Assembly: GCF_004209775.1 (NCBI RefSeq)
Contig: NZ_CP035914.1
Span: forward strand, 2,170,001-2,234,000
DNA from: Synechococcus sp. WH 8101
GTDB taxonomy: Bacteria > Cyanobacteriota > Cyanobacteriia > PCC-6307 > Cyanobiaceae
Direction of reading: 5' to 3'
Length of the DNA: 64,000 bases
Every line of letters begins with the position of its first letter. Position 1 is the stretch's first letter. A program made the translations under genes and the position numbers. Shown here piece after piece: positions 45,962-54,559 of this stretch. The notes beneath the pieces are model-generated. The model was not told where the DNA came from, did no database searches, and saw only the letters and a program-made list of their open reading frames with translations.

Positions 45962-47266
45962 GTGACCTCCCACAGCCTGAAGCGGTGGCTGGTCGAGCAG
46001 TCGCAGGAGCCGAACGGGCAGGTGCGCCTCAGCCTCATCGCCCTTTGGAGTCTCACCGGTCTCTGGGTCCTGTTCTGGCCTGTTCCCACCGAGGTCACCG
46101 GGCGGGGGGTGATGATCGTGCCCGGCGCTTCCACCCTGATCGACAGCCGGGCGGAGGGACAGATCCGCCAGCTGAACGTGTCTGTGGGCGATACGGTTCG
46201 CGAGGGTGAGGTGTTGATGGTGCTGGATCAACCAGCACTGGAAACGCAGCTGCAGCGCCAGACACGGGATTTGCGGGAGCTGATCCAGATCAACGCCGAT
46301 CTCAACCGTCAGGATGCCCAGCGCCTGAAGGATGCTCGAGCCGTGCGCGACACCGCTCTGAGCAAGCTGCAGCGCGAACAGAGTCAACTGGAGGAGCTGC
46401 AGGCCACCTACGCCCAGAAAGCCGCCGACTTCGCCCATCTGGCCGGCCAAGACGTGGTGGCGCCCCTGGCTAAAGACGTGGTCGCCACCTCCGATCGCAA
46501 CACCCAGCTCAAGGTCGAACTCGACAACCTGGCGATTGAGCGCAAGGAGGTGATCAATGCCTTCAGCAAGGTGCAGCTGGCCATCGACACCGAGCAACAG
46601 CAGCGGCGCTTCCGTATCGACAATCTGCGCCGGGAAATCGACGTCACCAAAGCCACACTGCGGTATCAGGGTGAGCTGATCGCCAAACGGGATGGCACCG
46701 TGATCGACCTCCAGGTGATCCAGGGGCAGACCGTGAAGCCCGGCCAGCGCCTCGGCACGATCAGCAATGCTTCGCTGACAAAGCGCAGCCCCCAAAACCT
46801 GCGGGCTGTGGCCTACTTCCATCCCGCCGACGCTCGGCGACTGCAGCCCGGCCTGGGGGTGGAAGTGGTGCCCGACTGGCAACAGCGCGGACGCTTCGGC
46901 GGCATCCGCGGTCGTGTGGCCAAGGTGAGCCTGCTGCCGGCCACCCCGGAAGACATCAACACCACGATCGGCAATCCGCCATTGGCCGAATCCCTGGTGT
47001 CGAAGGGCCCGGTGATCCGCACCGAAATCGATCTGGGCACCAGCGACACCAGCTTTGATGGCTATCGCTGGACCCTCTCCCGCGGCAGCAGCGTCTTCCC
47101 GATCCGGGAAGGTCTCACCCTGCAGGCCCATTCCTACGTGGAATGGCGCACACCCGTGAGTTATGTGCTGCCGATCCTGCGGGATCTCACCGGCACCTAT
47201 CGCACCCCCGGCCTGGATCAGCAGCAGGATCAACCGGATCGCCGCCAGAAGGAGACCCTGCCATGA
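45962..47266 (+). CDS. HlyD-family membrane fusion protein
   Basis: The 434-residue product (GTG at 45962; frame open to 45929) has one N-terminal membrane segment. A lipoyl-like half (DSRAEGQIRQLNVSVGDTVREGE) follows, then a long coiled coil (about 105-240) and the second lipoyl half (AKRDGTVIDLQVIQGQTVKPGQ). Such adaptors connect an inner-membrane ABC exporter to TolC. The sequence resembles adaptors of NHLP-type bacteriocin export, but no ABC exporter gene is present in the window. It overlaps the next small gene by 4 bp. Confidence 0.82.
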   Translation: MTSHSLKRWLVEQSQEPNGQVRLSLIALWSLTGLWVLFWPVPTEVTGRGVMIVPGASTLIDSRAEGQIRQLNVSVGDTVREGEVLMVLDQPALETQLQRQTRDLRELIQINADLNRQDAQRLKDARAVRDTALSKLQREQSQLEELQATYAQKAADFAHLAGQDVVAPLAKDVVATSDRNTQLKVELDNLAIERKEVINAFSKVQLAIDTEQQQRRFRIDNLRREIDVTKATLRYQGELIAKRDGTVIDLQVIQGQTVKPGQRLGTISNASLTKRSPQNLRAVAYFHPADARRLQPGLGVEVVPDWQQRGRFGGIRGRVAKVSLLPATPEDINTTIGNPPLAESLVSKGPVIRTEIDLGTSDTSFDGYRWTLSRGSSVFPIREGLTLQAHSYVEWRTPVSYVLPILRDLTGTYRTPGLDQQQDQPDRRQKETLP

Positions 47267-47499
47267 AACGGGAATGGCCTTTTCTGGCCCTGGAGCTGCT
47301 GTTGCTCCTGGTCTTGCTTCAGGCCGATGCACCAGAGGTGTGGTTCTGGTTCATTGCCCTGGTGGTGCTGCTGAGCTGGCGCAGCCTCAGCCTCCGCTAC
47401 CGGACACGGCTGCGCCAGATGGCCGAGCGACGGAAACAACGGGTCGACGCCCAGAAAGAGGCTGCACGGCAGCATCATCAGAGCGGCTCGGCAGAGTGA
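47263..47499 (+). CDS. small two-pass membrane protein
   Basis: The 78-residue protein starts at ATG 47263, overlapping the hlyD stop (ATGA). It begins MKREWPFLALELLLLLVLL, followed by a second hydrophobic stretch (VWFWFIALVVLL). It then has a basic helical tail rich in Arg, Lys and Gln. The last 113 bp are antisense to the 3' end of the TolC-like gene. Its coupling to hlyD suggests an accessory role in the same complex. Confidence 0.65.
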   Translation: MKREWPFLALELLLLLVLLQADAPEVWFWFIALVVLLSWRSLSLRYRTRLRQMAERRKQRVDAQKEAARQHHQSGSAE

Positions 47500-49153
47500 T
47501 GACCGGGGCCTGGCCCTCCGGGCCCACGCCTGCAGGACCGGGCTGAAGCTGACGCAACATGCGCGCGTAACTGATGTTGGAGAGGGTCATCGATTCCGCA
47601 ATCCCCTCCATCGACGCCGTCAGCAACGTGATCGTGTCGCTGACATCGGTGAAATCAGCAAGACCGAGCTCATAGCGAGCGCGGGCATCCCGAAAGGCTT
47701 CCCGTGCTGCTGCATAAGCCGCCTCGGCGGCGGCGAGCTGGCTCAGGGAGGCGCGGTACTCGAAAAAGGCGGTCTCCAGGCTCTGGCGAATCCGGTTGCG
47801 TTCCGCTGCCAAGCGTTGCAGCACCGCTTCGGCAGCGGCACGGCTGGCTGAAGCCTCCGCTGAGGCCGTTCCCGCATCGAAGAAGCGCCAGTGCAGTCGC
47901 AGGCCGGCGATCCAGTCGGCCCGCTGACTCGCCATCTGGCGAGTGTTCATCGCCTTGCAGCACCCCTGAAGATCAATCACGGGTTTGGTGAGTTGGTCGG
48001 TGGCACCACCGGCTGACGCGAACAGTTCCAATCGGGGCAACAGCCGGGCCTGATGGCGATCCGCCTGGTTGAGCAAGGCCTGCCGCTCCGAGGCCAGGGC
48101 CTCGAGTGCAGGGTTGTCGGTGAGGCCAGCCACAACCGTGCGCTCCAGATCCAGGGGCCAGGCCGGTTGCAGCTCCACCTGCACCGTGGCCGCCAGCTCC
48201 GTGTTGAAGCGCACGTTGAGCAGACTGATCAGAGCCTGCTGACGGCTGAGCTGGCGGGCTTCGGCCTGCTCCAGGCGGAAACGACTTTGTTGCAGCGAGG
48301 CCTGAGCCCGCAACAGATCCAGACGCGGCACGAGCCCTGAACGCTTCAAGGCCTCCACCTGCTCCAGCAGCAACTGATCGTTGCGCACCACCGCCGCCCG
48401 GATCCGTTGCAACTGTCCAGCGAGCTGGAGGTTGTAGTAAGCCTCACTCACGGCCAATTGCAGCGCACGCAGCCCATTGGCATAGGCCTGCCGCACCGCC
48501 TGCAGCTGCTGATCTTCCTCCGCGAGAGCCGCACCCCGTTCAAAACTGATCAGCTCCCAGCCAAGATCCATGCCGGCCCAGGCCATGCCGAGGTTGGCTT
48601 GAATCCGGTTCCAGCTGTCGGTCTCCACCAGAAAGGGGGAGTCGACCGGGTAAAGGCCGACATTCCCCTCCAGCACTTTGTTGTAAGCACTGGCCTGAGA
48701 GAAGGCACCACCAACACTCAGACCGAGGCGCGGCCAGAAACGCCCCTCCACCGCCCGCACCACCCCCTGCCGTTGCTGGATACGAGCCCGCTGCTCCGCC
48801 AGCTCCGGGTTGTTGGCCACCGCCACCGCCACCGCCTGAACCAGGCTGAGCCGCACCCGCTCGGGCTTGGCTTCGCTGCGGAGCGAGGGCCGCGCCTGGG
48901 GCGCCGGCGCCTGCAGGGCCGACAGTTGCCCATTGCTCGCATCGACCGCCTGCGGCTGGGCAGCCGTTCCCCGTAAGGCACCATCGAGCAAGAGCAGATC
49001 GCGATCAAAGGCCTCCAGCGAACGCAACAAACCGGAGGATGGAGGCAACGTCCCCGTCGGTTGAGCCGCCAGCCGGGGCAGCGCCGTCGGCACGGCGGCG
49101 GCGACGATGGCAGCCACTGCCAGGGCCCTGGGCCGCGGACGCAACAACCTCAT
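47387..49153 (-). CDS. TolC-like outer-membrane efflux protein
   Basis: The 588-residue protein has an N-terminal signal-like segment and the alternating helical repeats of TolC/OEP proteins. Examples are ELAEQRARIQQRQGVVRAVEG and a C-terminal repeat with RASLSQLAAAEAAYAAAREA and RARYELGLADFTDVSDTITL. It likely forms the outer-membrane channel for the HlyD-like adaptor on the opposite strand. The C-terminal tail beyond YARMLRQLQPG is low-complexity and lies antisense to the small membrane gene. Confidence 0.85.
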   Translation of the reverse strand: MRLLRPRPRALAVAAIVAAAVPTALPRLAAQPTGTLPPSSGLLRSLEAFDRDLLLLDGALRGTAAQPQAVDASNGQLSALQAPAPQARPSLRSEAKPERVRLSLVQAVAVAVANNPELAEQRARIQQRQGVVRAVEGRFWPRLGLSVGGAFSQASAYNKVLEGNVGLYPVDSPFLVETDSWNRIQANLGMAWAGMDLGWELISFERGAALAEEDQQLQAVRQAYANGLRALQLAVSEAYYNLQLAGQLQRIRAAVVRNDQLLLEQVEALKRSGLVPRLDLLRAQASLQQSRFRLEQAEARQLSRQQALISLLNVRFNTELAATVQVELQPAWPLDLERTVVAGLTDNPALEALASERQALLNQADRHQARLLPRLELFASAGGATDQLTKPVIDLQGCCKAMNTRQMASQRADWIAGLRLHWRFFDAGTASAEASASRAAAEAVLQRLAAERNRIRQSLETAFFEYRASLSQLAAAEAAYAAAREAFRDARARYELGLADFTDVSDTITLLTASMEGIAESMTLSNISYARMLRQLQPGPAGVGPEGQAPVITLPSRSDDAAVQPLSGRRPVVSVARPSGAAVSGSGG

Positions 49154-49386
49154 GACCGATGCTGCTGGTCCTGGGCAGCCCGCAGCCGCTTGGCCCGTTG
49201 CGCCATGTCATGCAGGCCAACGCTGGTGCGAGCGAGACAACCGATCGAAAAGCAGATGCAGGCACTGCCCACCAGGCCCCAGTGCACCCGCTTGGCGTCA
49301 CCATGCAATCGAGTCACCATCAACAGCACAGCCACGGCCGCCGCCCAAGGAAGGCCGATGATCAGGATCACAGAAGAGCGCGACAC
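49150..49386 (-). CDS. small membrane protein, twin 1
   Basis: The 78-residue protein has two hydrophobic segments, with GLVGSACICFSIGCLARTS between the second segment and a basic C-terminal tail (RAKRLRAAQD). It shares the GSA(C/S)ICFSIGC core with the next gene. Its stop overlaps the TolC-like start by 4 bp, so the genes are translationally coupled. No family recognised. Confidence 0.7.
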   Translation of the reverse strand: MSRSSVILIIGLPWAAAVAVLLMVTRLHGDAKRVHWGLVGSACICFSIGCLARTSVGLHDMAQRAKRLRAAQDQQHRS

Positions 49387-49396
49387 GTCTCCGCCC

Positions 49397-49642
49397 TCAA
49401 TGCAGCATCAGGTGTTCGATCTGGCGCTTGGCGGCACTGCGGCGGCTGTTCAGCTGAGACAGCACCCAGGACACCTTGCAGACACAGCCGATCGAAAAAC
49501 AGATCGAGGCACTGCCGAGCAAGCCCCAGCCGTGACCATGCATGGAGAAGTCTTCCAGGAGGAGAAGACGGATGGCCAGCACCAGCATCAGACCGGAGGC
49601 AATCCAGGGGCCATGCACCCAGAGCAGGAGATAGCGCGCCAT
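49397..49642 (-). CDS. small membrane protein, twin 2
   Basis: The 81-residue protein has two hydrophobic segments and GLLGSASICFSIGCVCKVS. It differs from twin 1 mainly in its N-terminus. It is the first gene of a likely operon twin 2, twin 1, TolC-like, all on the minus strand. The shared Cys-containing motif after a membrane segment hints at a common fold. No family recognised. Confidence 0.7.
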   Translation of the reverse strand: MARYLLLWVHGPWIASGLMLVLAIRLLLLEDFSMHGHGWGLLGSASICFSIGCVCKVSWVLSQLNSRRSAAKRQIEHLMLH

Positions 49643-49718
49643 GGACAGGCCTCAGATGCCAGCGATGCTGCAGGATGACAGCGAACCCGACGGCTGCCAA
49701 GCCGAAGGGACGTGGACC

Positions 49719-50720
49719 TCAGCCCTGACACAACCAGCTGGCGGCATCGCAGGCGTGATAGGTGAGGATCAGGTCAGCACCGGCACGTTTGAAACTGAGC
49801 AGGGTCTCGAGCACCACGGCGCGCTCATCGATCCAGCCCCGCTCGGCCGCCGCTTTCACCATCGCGTATTCACCGCTCACGTTGTAGGCCGCGATCGGCA
49901 GCTCGCTCTCCTGGCGCAGGCGCTGGATGATGTCGAGATAGGCCAAGCCTGGTTTCACCATCAGGATGTCGGCGCCTTCCTGCTCATCGAGCTGGGCCTC
50001 CGTGATCGCCTCGCGGGCATTGGCCGGATCCATCTGATAAGTGGCTTTGTCTTTGGGGATCGGCTTGCCACTGGACGCCCGCGGCGCTGAATCCAGGGCT
50101 TCACGGAACGGTCCATAATAGGCCGAGGAGTATTTGGCCGTGTAACTGATGATGCCCACATGGGCGTATCCGGCGTCATCCAGAGCTTCCCGGATCGCGC
50201 CGACCCGCCCATCCATCATGTCGCTGGGTCCGATTAGATCAGCCCCGGCCTCAGCCTGCATCACAGCCTGCTTGCAGAGCTGCTCAATCGTTTCATCATT
50301 CAGCACCACGCCCTCGGCACTGACGATGCCGTCATGGCCATCACAGGAATAGGGATCGAGGGCCACATCGGTCATGATCGCCATCTCGGGGAGCTCCTGC
50401 TTGAGCTGGCGAATAGCCCGTGGAATCAGACCATGGTCGTTGAAGCACTCGGCGCCATCCTCCGTTTTGAGCCCCTCCGCCACCTTGGGGAACAGCACCA
50501 CGCAGCGGATGCCCAGATCCCAGGCCCGCTGCACCTCCCCAGTGAGCTGATCGAGACTCCAGCGATTGGCCCCCGGCATGGCACCGATCGGCTCCACCTG
50601 CGTGCCTTCGTGCACAAACAAGGGATAGATGAAATCAGCCGCCTGCAGATGGTGTTCACGCACCATGGCGCGCAGAGCCGGGGTGCGGCGCAGACGGCGC
50701 GGGCGGTAGGGGAGATCCAT
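49719..50720 (-). CDS. hemB: delta-aminolevulinic acid dehydratase
   Basis: The 333-residue enzyme makes porphobilinogen for heme and chlorophyll. Active-site lysines are visible in SYTAKYSSAYYGPFREA and ILMVKPGLAYLDI. The metal region DVALDPYSCDGHDGI carries Asp rather than the Cys triad, which marks the Mg-dependent plant/cyanobacterial type. I choose the ATG at 50718-50720 (MDLPYRPRRLRRTPALRAMV); the frame extends 54 codons further but is unlike HemB there. Confidence 0.96.
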   Translation of the reverse strand: MDLPYRPRRLRRTPALRAMVREHHLQAADFIYPLFVHEGTQVEPIGAMPGANRWSLDQLTGEVQRAWDLGIRCVVLFPKVAEGLKTEDGAECFNDHGLIPRAIRQLKQELPEMAIMTDVALDPYSCDGHDGIVSAEGVVLNDETIEQLCKQAVMQAEAGADLIGPSDMMDGRVGAIREALDDAGYAHVGIISYTAKYSSAYYGPFREALDSAPRASSGKPIPKDKATYQMDPANAREAITEAQLDEQEGADILMVKPGLAYLDIIQRLRQESELPIAAYNVSGEYAMVKAAAERGWIDERAVVLETLLSFKRAGADLILTYHACDAASWLCQG

Positions 50721-50776
50721 CGAGGCGCGGTGGACGGGGGCTGAAAGGTTAGGCCCTGCCTCGGCCACGCCCTGCC

Positions 50777-51766
50777 TCAGAGGCGCGCCGATGACAACCA
50801 GTTGCGACGCGGATCCTGAGCGCGGGCCTGGCGCAGTTGCTCGAGCAGCTGACGCTCCTCGGCCGACCAGGATTCCGGCCACTGCAGGCTGAGGGTCAGC
50901 AACAAATCGCCGCGGCCTGATTTGAGGGGCCAGCCCTTGCCCTTCAACCGCAGACTGCGGCCTGGTGCGGTGCCGGCGGGAATGGTTACGTCCGCCTCGC
51001 CATCCGGGGTCATCACGGTGATCGAGCCGCCGAGAGTCAGCTCATCCAAGGCAACCGGAAGCTCAGCGCGCAACTGGTCGCCATCGAGCCGCCACACCGG
51101 ATGGGGCTGGACCTCAAGATTGAGGTACAGATCACCGCGTCGCCCGGTGCCCGGCTGCGAGTTGCCCTTGCCCTTGAGACGCAGTCGCGAGCCGTTTTTC
51201 ACACCCGCCGGAATCCGCACCTGCACGCGCTCGTCATTCACCGACAGGGTGCGCTCACTGCCGCGGAAGGCTTCAGCAAAGCTGATTTTGACGCTGGCTT
51301 CGGCATCCAGATTGATCGGCTGACGCTGTTGGGCGCCGCGAGGAAAGCCACCTCCTGGAAAACCGCCACCCGGGAAGCCCGACCCGCCGCCGAACCCACC
51401 GGGGAAGCCAGCGCCACCACCAGCACCTCCGAAACGGCCAAGCAGGTCATTGATGAAATCGTCGAAATTGCCGTAACGGCCGAAATCCACGTCAAAACCA
51501 GCCCCGCCGGCACCGGGGCCACCACCGCCAACCTGATTCCAGTACTGGCCGAACTGCTCATAGCGACGCCTTTTTTCCGGGTCCGAGAGCACCTCGTAGG
51601 CCTCGCTCACCTCCTTGAATTTGGCCTCAGCTGTTGCGTCACCAGGATTCACATCCGGGTGATACTGACGCGCCAGTTTGCGAAACGCCCGTTTAATCGC
51701 ATCGGCATCGGCGCTGCGATCGACCCCGAGCACCTTGAAGTAATCGCGGTAGCCACTGCCGGCCAT
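50777..51766 (-). CDS. DnaJ-like co-chaperone (CbpA type, no zinc domain)
   Basis: This 329-residue J protein has the J domain at residues 7-75 with the HPD motif (YHPDVN). A long Gly/Phe-rich region follows (GGGFPGGGFPRG), then a DnaJ C-terminal substrate-binding domain. The Cys-rich zinc domain is absent, so it is CbpA/type II. It acts with Hsp70 on substrate release and is not the sole DnaJ in typical cyanobacteria. It precedes hemB on the same strand. Confidence 0.92.
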   Translation of the reverse strand: MAGSGYRDYFKVLGVDRSADADAIKRAFRKLARQYHPDVNPGDATAEAKFKEVSEAYEVLSDPEKRRRYEQFGQYWNQVGGGGPGAGGAGFDVDFGRYGNFDDFINDLLGRFGGAGGGAGFPGGFGGGSGFPGGGFPGGGFPRGAQQRQPINLDAEASVKISFAEAFRGSERTLSVNDERVQVRIPAGVKNGSRLRLKGKGNSQPGTGRRGDLYLNLEVQPHPVWRLDGDQLRAELPVALDELTLGGSITVMTPDGEADVTIPAGTAPGRSLRLKGKGWPLKSGRGDLLLTLSLQWPESWSAEERQLLEQLRQARAQDPRRNWLSSARL

Positions 51767-51901
51767 GACGGTTCCAACGGCCCATGGCCTGACGCGTTTC
51801 TCATCGTCTCAGGAAACATGACGTGCTGAAGAGGCGCGGATGGAGGGAAGCCCGAACGCCACAGACCCCTGCTTACGATTCGGCTCTCTCACGCTGGCCT
51901 G

Positions 51902-52276
51902 ATGCGCACTGTGCTCTTCTCCAGCCTCGGTGGATTGGCGCTGATGCTGGTTCCTGCGCTGGCAGCCTCCAACCCGGCAGGACCTGACCCGATCACCCTG
52001 GCGGAGCGTCTCAGCGAAGCCAAGGTGGTGTACTACGGCTCCTGGCGCTGCCCGGCTTGTCAGGCCCAGACGCGGCTGTTCGGTGAGGAAGCCGCCCCAA
52101 ACCTGCCCTATGTGGAGTGCGCTAAGCCGAAGGAGCTGCCGGATCAGGCGAAAGCCTGCGTAGCCGCAGGCATCCGGGCCTATCCCACCTGGATCCTGCC
52201 CAGTGGGGAACGGCGCGAAGGCGTGCAGAGCCTTGAGGAATTGGAGATCTGGATCAGTCAGCCGAGCCAACCCTGA
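51902..52276 (+). CDS. secreted thioredoxin-like protein with CPAC motif
   Basis: The 124-residue protein has a signal peptide ending VPALAAS and a thioredoxin fold. The active site is WRCPACQAQ. YPTWILPSG carries the cis-Pro region. Extra cysteines occur in VECAKP and KACVAAG. This resembles the thioredoxin domain fused to VKOR in cyanobacteria, here as a separate secreted protein. It likely forms or isomerises disulfides in the periplasm or lumen. Confidence 0.8.
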   Translation: MRTVLFSSLGGLALMLVPALAASNPAGPDPITLAERLSEAKVVYYGSWRCPACQAQTRLFGEEAAPNLPYVECAKPKELPDQAKACVAAGIRAYPTWILPSGERREGVQSLEELEIWISQPSQP

Positions 52277-52358
52277 GCCATCCGCCGGCTGCATCCCGTC
52301 ACAAGGCGATGTCAGCTGGGTGAATCCTGAAAAGAATGCCTGCAGCGGCGGTTGAACC

Positions 52359-54023
52359 ATGGCAGCCCGGTGGCAAGGCCTCAGCATCCATGGCCTCGAC
52401 CCAAGCCAGTGGCGCGGTGATCTGCTCGGAGGCCTGACGGCCGCGGTGGTGGCATTGCCTCTGGCCCTCGCCTTCGGCAATGCGGCCCTCGGGCCTGGGG
52501 GAGCGATCTACGGCCTGTATGGCGCCATCGTCACCGGGTTCCTGGCGGCGCTCTTCGGAGGCACGCCGGCTCAGGTGAGTGGCCCGACCGGCCCGATGAG
52601 TGTGACCGTCGCCGGTGTGGTGGGAAGCCTGGCGGCCGTGGGCGTCTCCCAGGAGCTGGGCGGTGGTGCACTGCTGCCGTTGGTCATGGCGGCCGTCGTG
52701 ATCGGCGGCCTGGTGCAGATCCTGATCGGGCTGCTGGGCCTCGGTCGCTACATCACCCTGGTGCCCTACTCGGTGGTGTCGGGCTTCATGTCGGGCATCG
52801 GCGTGATCATCCTGTTGCTGCAGATCGGCCCCTTACTGGGCATCGCCAGCAGTGGCGGGGTGGTGCAGGCCCTCAGCCAGGTCGCCGGCACGTTCCAACC
52901 CAATCCGGCTGCGCTGACGATCGGCGCCATCACCCTGCTGGTGGTGTTGTTCACACCCGCCTCTCTGAGCCGCTGGCTGCCCTCTCCCCTGCTGGCCCTG
53001 GTATTAGTCACGCCCCTGTCGCTGCTGCTGTTCGGGAAAGACCAGCTGCCCAGGATCGGCGCCATTCCCGAAGGAGGGTTGCAGATGGCCTGGCCCGACT
53101 GGCATCAGCATCTGCCCGTGCTCGTGCAGGCGGGCGTGATGCTGGCGCTGCTCGGCTCAATCGACTCCCTGCTCACCTCCCTGGTGGCCGACAACCTGAC
53201 CCGCAGCCGCCACTGCTCCAAGCGGGAACTGATCGGCCAGGGGATCGCCAACACCGTGGCGGGACTCTGCAGCGGCCTGCCGGGGGCCGGCGCCACGATG
53301 CGCACGGTGATCAACATCAAATCTGGGGGGCGCACACCGCTCTCGGGCATGACCCACTCGCTGGTGCTGCTGGTGTTGCTCCTGGGGGCAGGACCACTGG
53401 CCGAAGGCATTCCCACGGCTCTGCTGGCCGCGATCCTGATCAAGGTGGGGCTCGACATCATCGACTGGGGCTTTCTGCTGCGGGCCCACCGCCTCTCGCG
53501 CAAAACGGCGCTGGTGATGTGGGGCGTGTTGTTGATGACCGTGTTCTGGGATCTGATCGGTGCGGTGCTGGTCGGCATGTTTGTGGCCAATCTGCTCACG
53601 ATTGAGTCACTCACCGCCCATCAACTGGAGGGTATGGCCGTGGGTGGGGAGGATCTCGATCCGGAGGAGGCCCAGCTGGTGGAGCGCTGTGGCGACGACC
53701 TGCTGCTGTTCAGCCTGCAAGGCCCCCTGAGCTTCGGTGCCGCCAAGGGCATCAGCGAACGGATGATGCTGGTGCGCCACTACAGAATGCTGATTCTCGA
53801 CATCGGCAAGGTGCCCCACCTGGGTGTGACCGCCGCCCTGGCCCTGGAACGGATGGTGGAGGAAGCGCGCCACCATGGGCGCACCGTGCTGGTGTCGGGG
53901 GCCTCGGGCAAGGTGCGGCAACGCCTGCGGGAATTCGGAATCCACGACCTGGTGAGCAGCCGTCATGAAGCGCTGCGACGGGCAGCCGATCAGCTGGGCG
54001 GGGATAACGCATCCTTTAGCTGA
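52359..54023 (+). CDS. SulP-family anion transporter with STAS domain
   Basis: The 554-residue protein has about 10-12 membrane segments, starting with the SulP pattern DLLGGLTAAVVALPLALAFG and SGPTGPMSVTVAG. A C-terminal STAS domain follows (LLFSLQGPLSFGAAKG). BicA, the cyanobacterial bicarbonate transporter, belongs to this family. Bicarbonate uptake is plausible, but sulfate or another anion cannot be excluded. It is 82 bp downstream of the thioredoxin-like gene on the same strand. Confidence 0.88.
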   Translation: MAARWQGLSIHGLDPSQWRGDLLGGLTAAVVALPLALAFGNAALGPGGAIYGLYGAIVTGFLAALFGGTPAQVSGPTGPMSVTVAGVVGSLAAVGVSQELGGGALLPLVMAAVVIGGLVQILIGLLGLGRYITLVPYSVVSGFMSGIGVIILLLQIGPLLGIASSGGVVQALSQVAGTFQPNPAALTIGAITLLVVLFTPASLSRWLPSPLLALVLVTPLSLLLFGKDQLPRIGAIPEGGLQMAWPDWHQHLPVLVQAGVMLALLGSIDSLLTSLVADNLTRSRHCSKRELIGQGIANTVAGLCSGLPGAGATMRTVINIKSGGRTPLSGMTHSLVLLVLLLGAGPLAEGIPTALLAAILIKVGLDIIDWGFLLRAHRLSRKTALVMWGVLLMTVFWDLIGAVLVGMFVANLLTIESLTAHQLEGMAVGGEDLDPEEAQLVERCGDDLLLFSLQGPLSFGAAKGISERMMLVRHYRMLILDIGKVPHLGVTAALALERMVEEARHHGRTVLVSGASGKVRQRLREFGIHDLVSSRHEALRRAADQLGGDNASFS

Positions 54024-54064
54024 AGCTCCAAAGATGGAGTTCAAACCCGTTTGTGGGCACCGTC

Positions 54065-54322
54065 ATGAGTCAGCAGAATCTGGACCGTTTTCTGAAGCAG
54101 GCCGCCGCTGATCCCGGCCTCACCGCCAAAGTGCAGGCTGCCAGAACGCCGGAAGAACTGATTCAGGTGGCCGCCGATCACGGCCATGAGCTGCATCACG
54201 CCACGGTGGTGCGTCACAACCTGCACAACATGGCCGGCATGAGCGACGAGGAGATCACCGCCATGGGCAACAAGATCTTCGAACAGAACTTCGGCGACGT
54301 GTTCATCGGTCGCTTCATCTGA
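54065..54322 (+). CDS. Nif11-like small protein
   Basis: The 85-residue protein (ATG at 54065, inside a longer frame starting at GTG 54053) has the Nif11 pattern: LDRFLKQAAADPGLTAKVQ, then TPEELIQVAADHGHEL. Nif11 domains serve as leaders for some cyanobacterial peptides and also occur as stand-alone small proteins. Here there is no Gly-Gly cleavage site; the C-terminus reads EEITAMGNKIFEQNF and ends GRFI. The last 8 bp overlap the convergent zinc-finger gene. Confidence 0.75.
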   Translation: MSQQNLDRFLKQAAADPGLTAKVQAARTPEELIQVAADHGHELHHATVVRHNLHNMAGMSDEEITAMGNKIFEQNFGDVFIGRFI

Positions 54323-54476
54323 GCGGATCGCCAGGCGGGCGCAGCCCCTTGGACTCGCCCGCTTCCAACTGGTCTTTGCAGCTCGAGCAGAGCAGATGGC
54401 CCTTATGGCGCCAGAAGCTGCGGGTGGAGCGCTCAATGTCCTTGCCGCAGATCAGGCAACGGAACAAAGGGCTCAT
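54315..54476 (-). CDS. 53-residue zinc-finger-like protein
   Basis: The protein from the ATG at 54474-54476 begins MSPLFRCLICGKDIER and has a second CxxC (LLCSSCKDQLE), a probable four-cysteine zinc site. The C-terminus is basic and Pro-rich (KGLRPPGDPLR). The frame extends to 54587 but this ATG opens the zinc motif. No named family. It converges on the Nif11-like gene with an 8-bp overlap and borders the tmRNA gene. Confidence 0.65.
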   Translation of the reverse strand: MSPLFRCLICGKDIERSTRSFWRHKGHLLCSSCKDQLEAGESKGLRPPGDPLR

Positions 54477-54559
54477 GGGGATCAAGGCGAAACCGACACC
54501 CTGAATCTGCAGAGCCGGGCCCAAGCCAGCGGTGCCTGCCGTTACCGAACGAGTGGTTG

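Noticed and set aside
45746..47332. 528-codon minus-strand frame over hlyD
   Set aside because: It is antisense to the HlyD-like gene and shows no membrane or domain pattern.
54065..54322. Lanthipeptide (prochlorosin-type) precursor
   Set aside because: There is no Gly-Gly cleavage site, no Cys/Ser/Thr-rich core and no LanM gene near.
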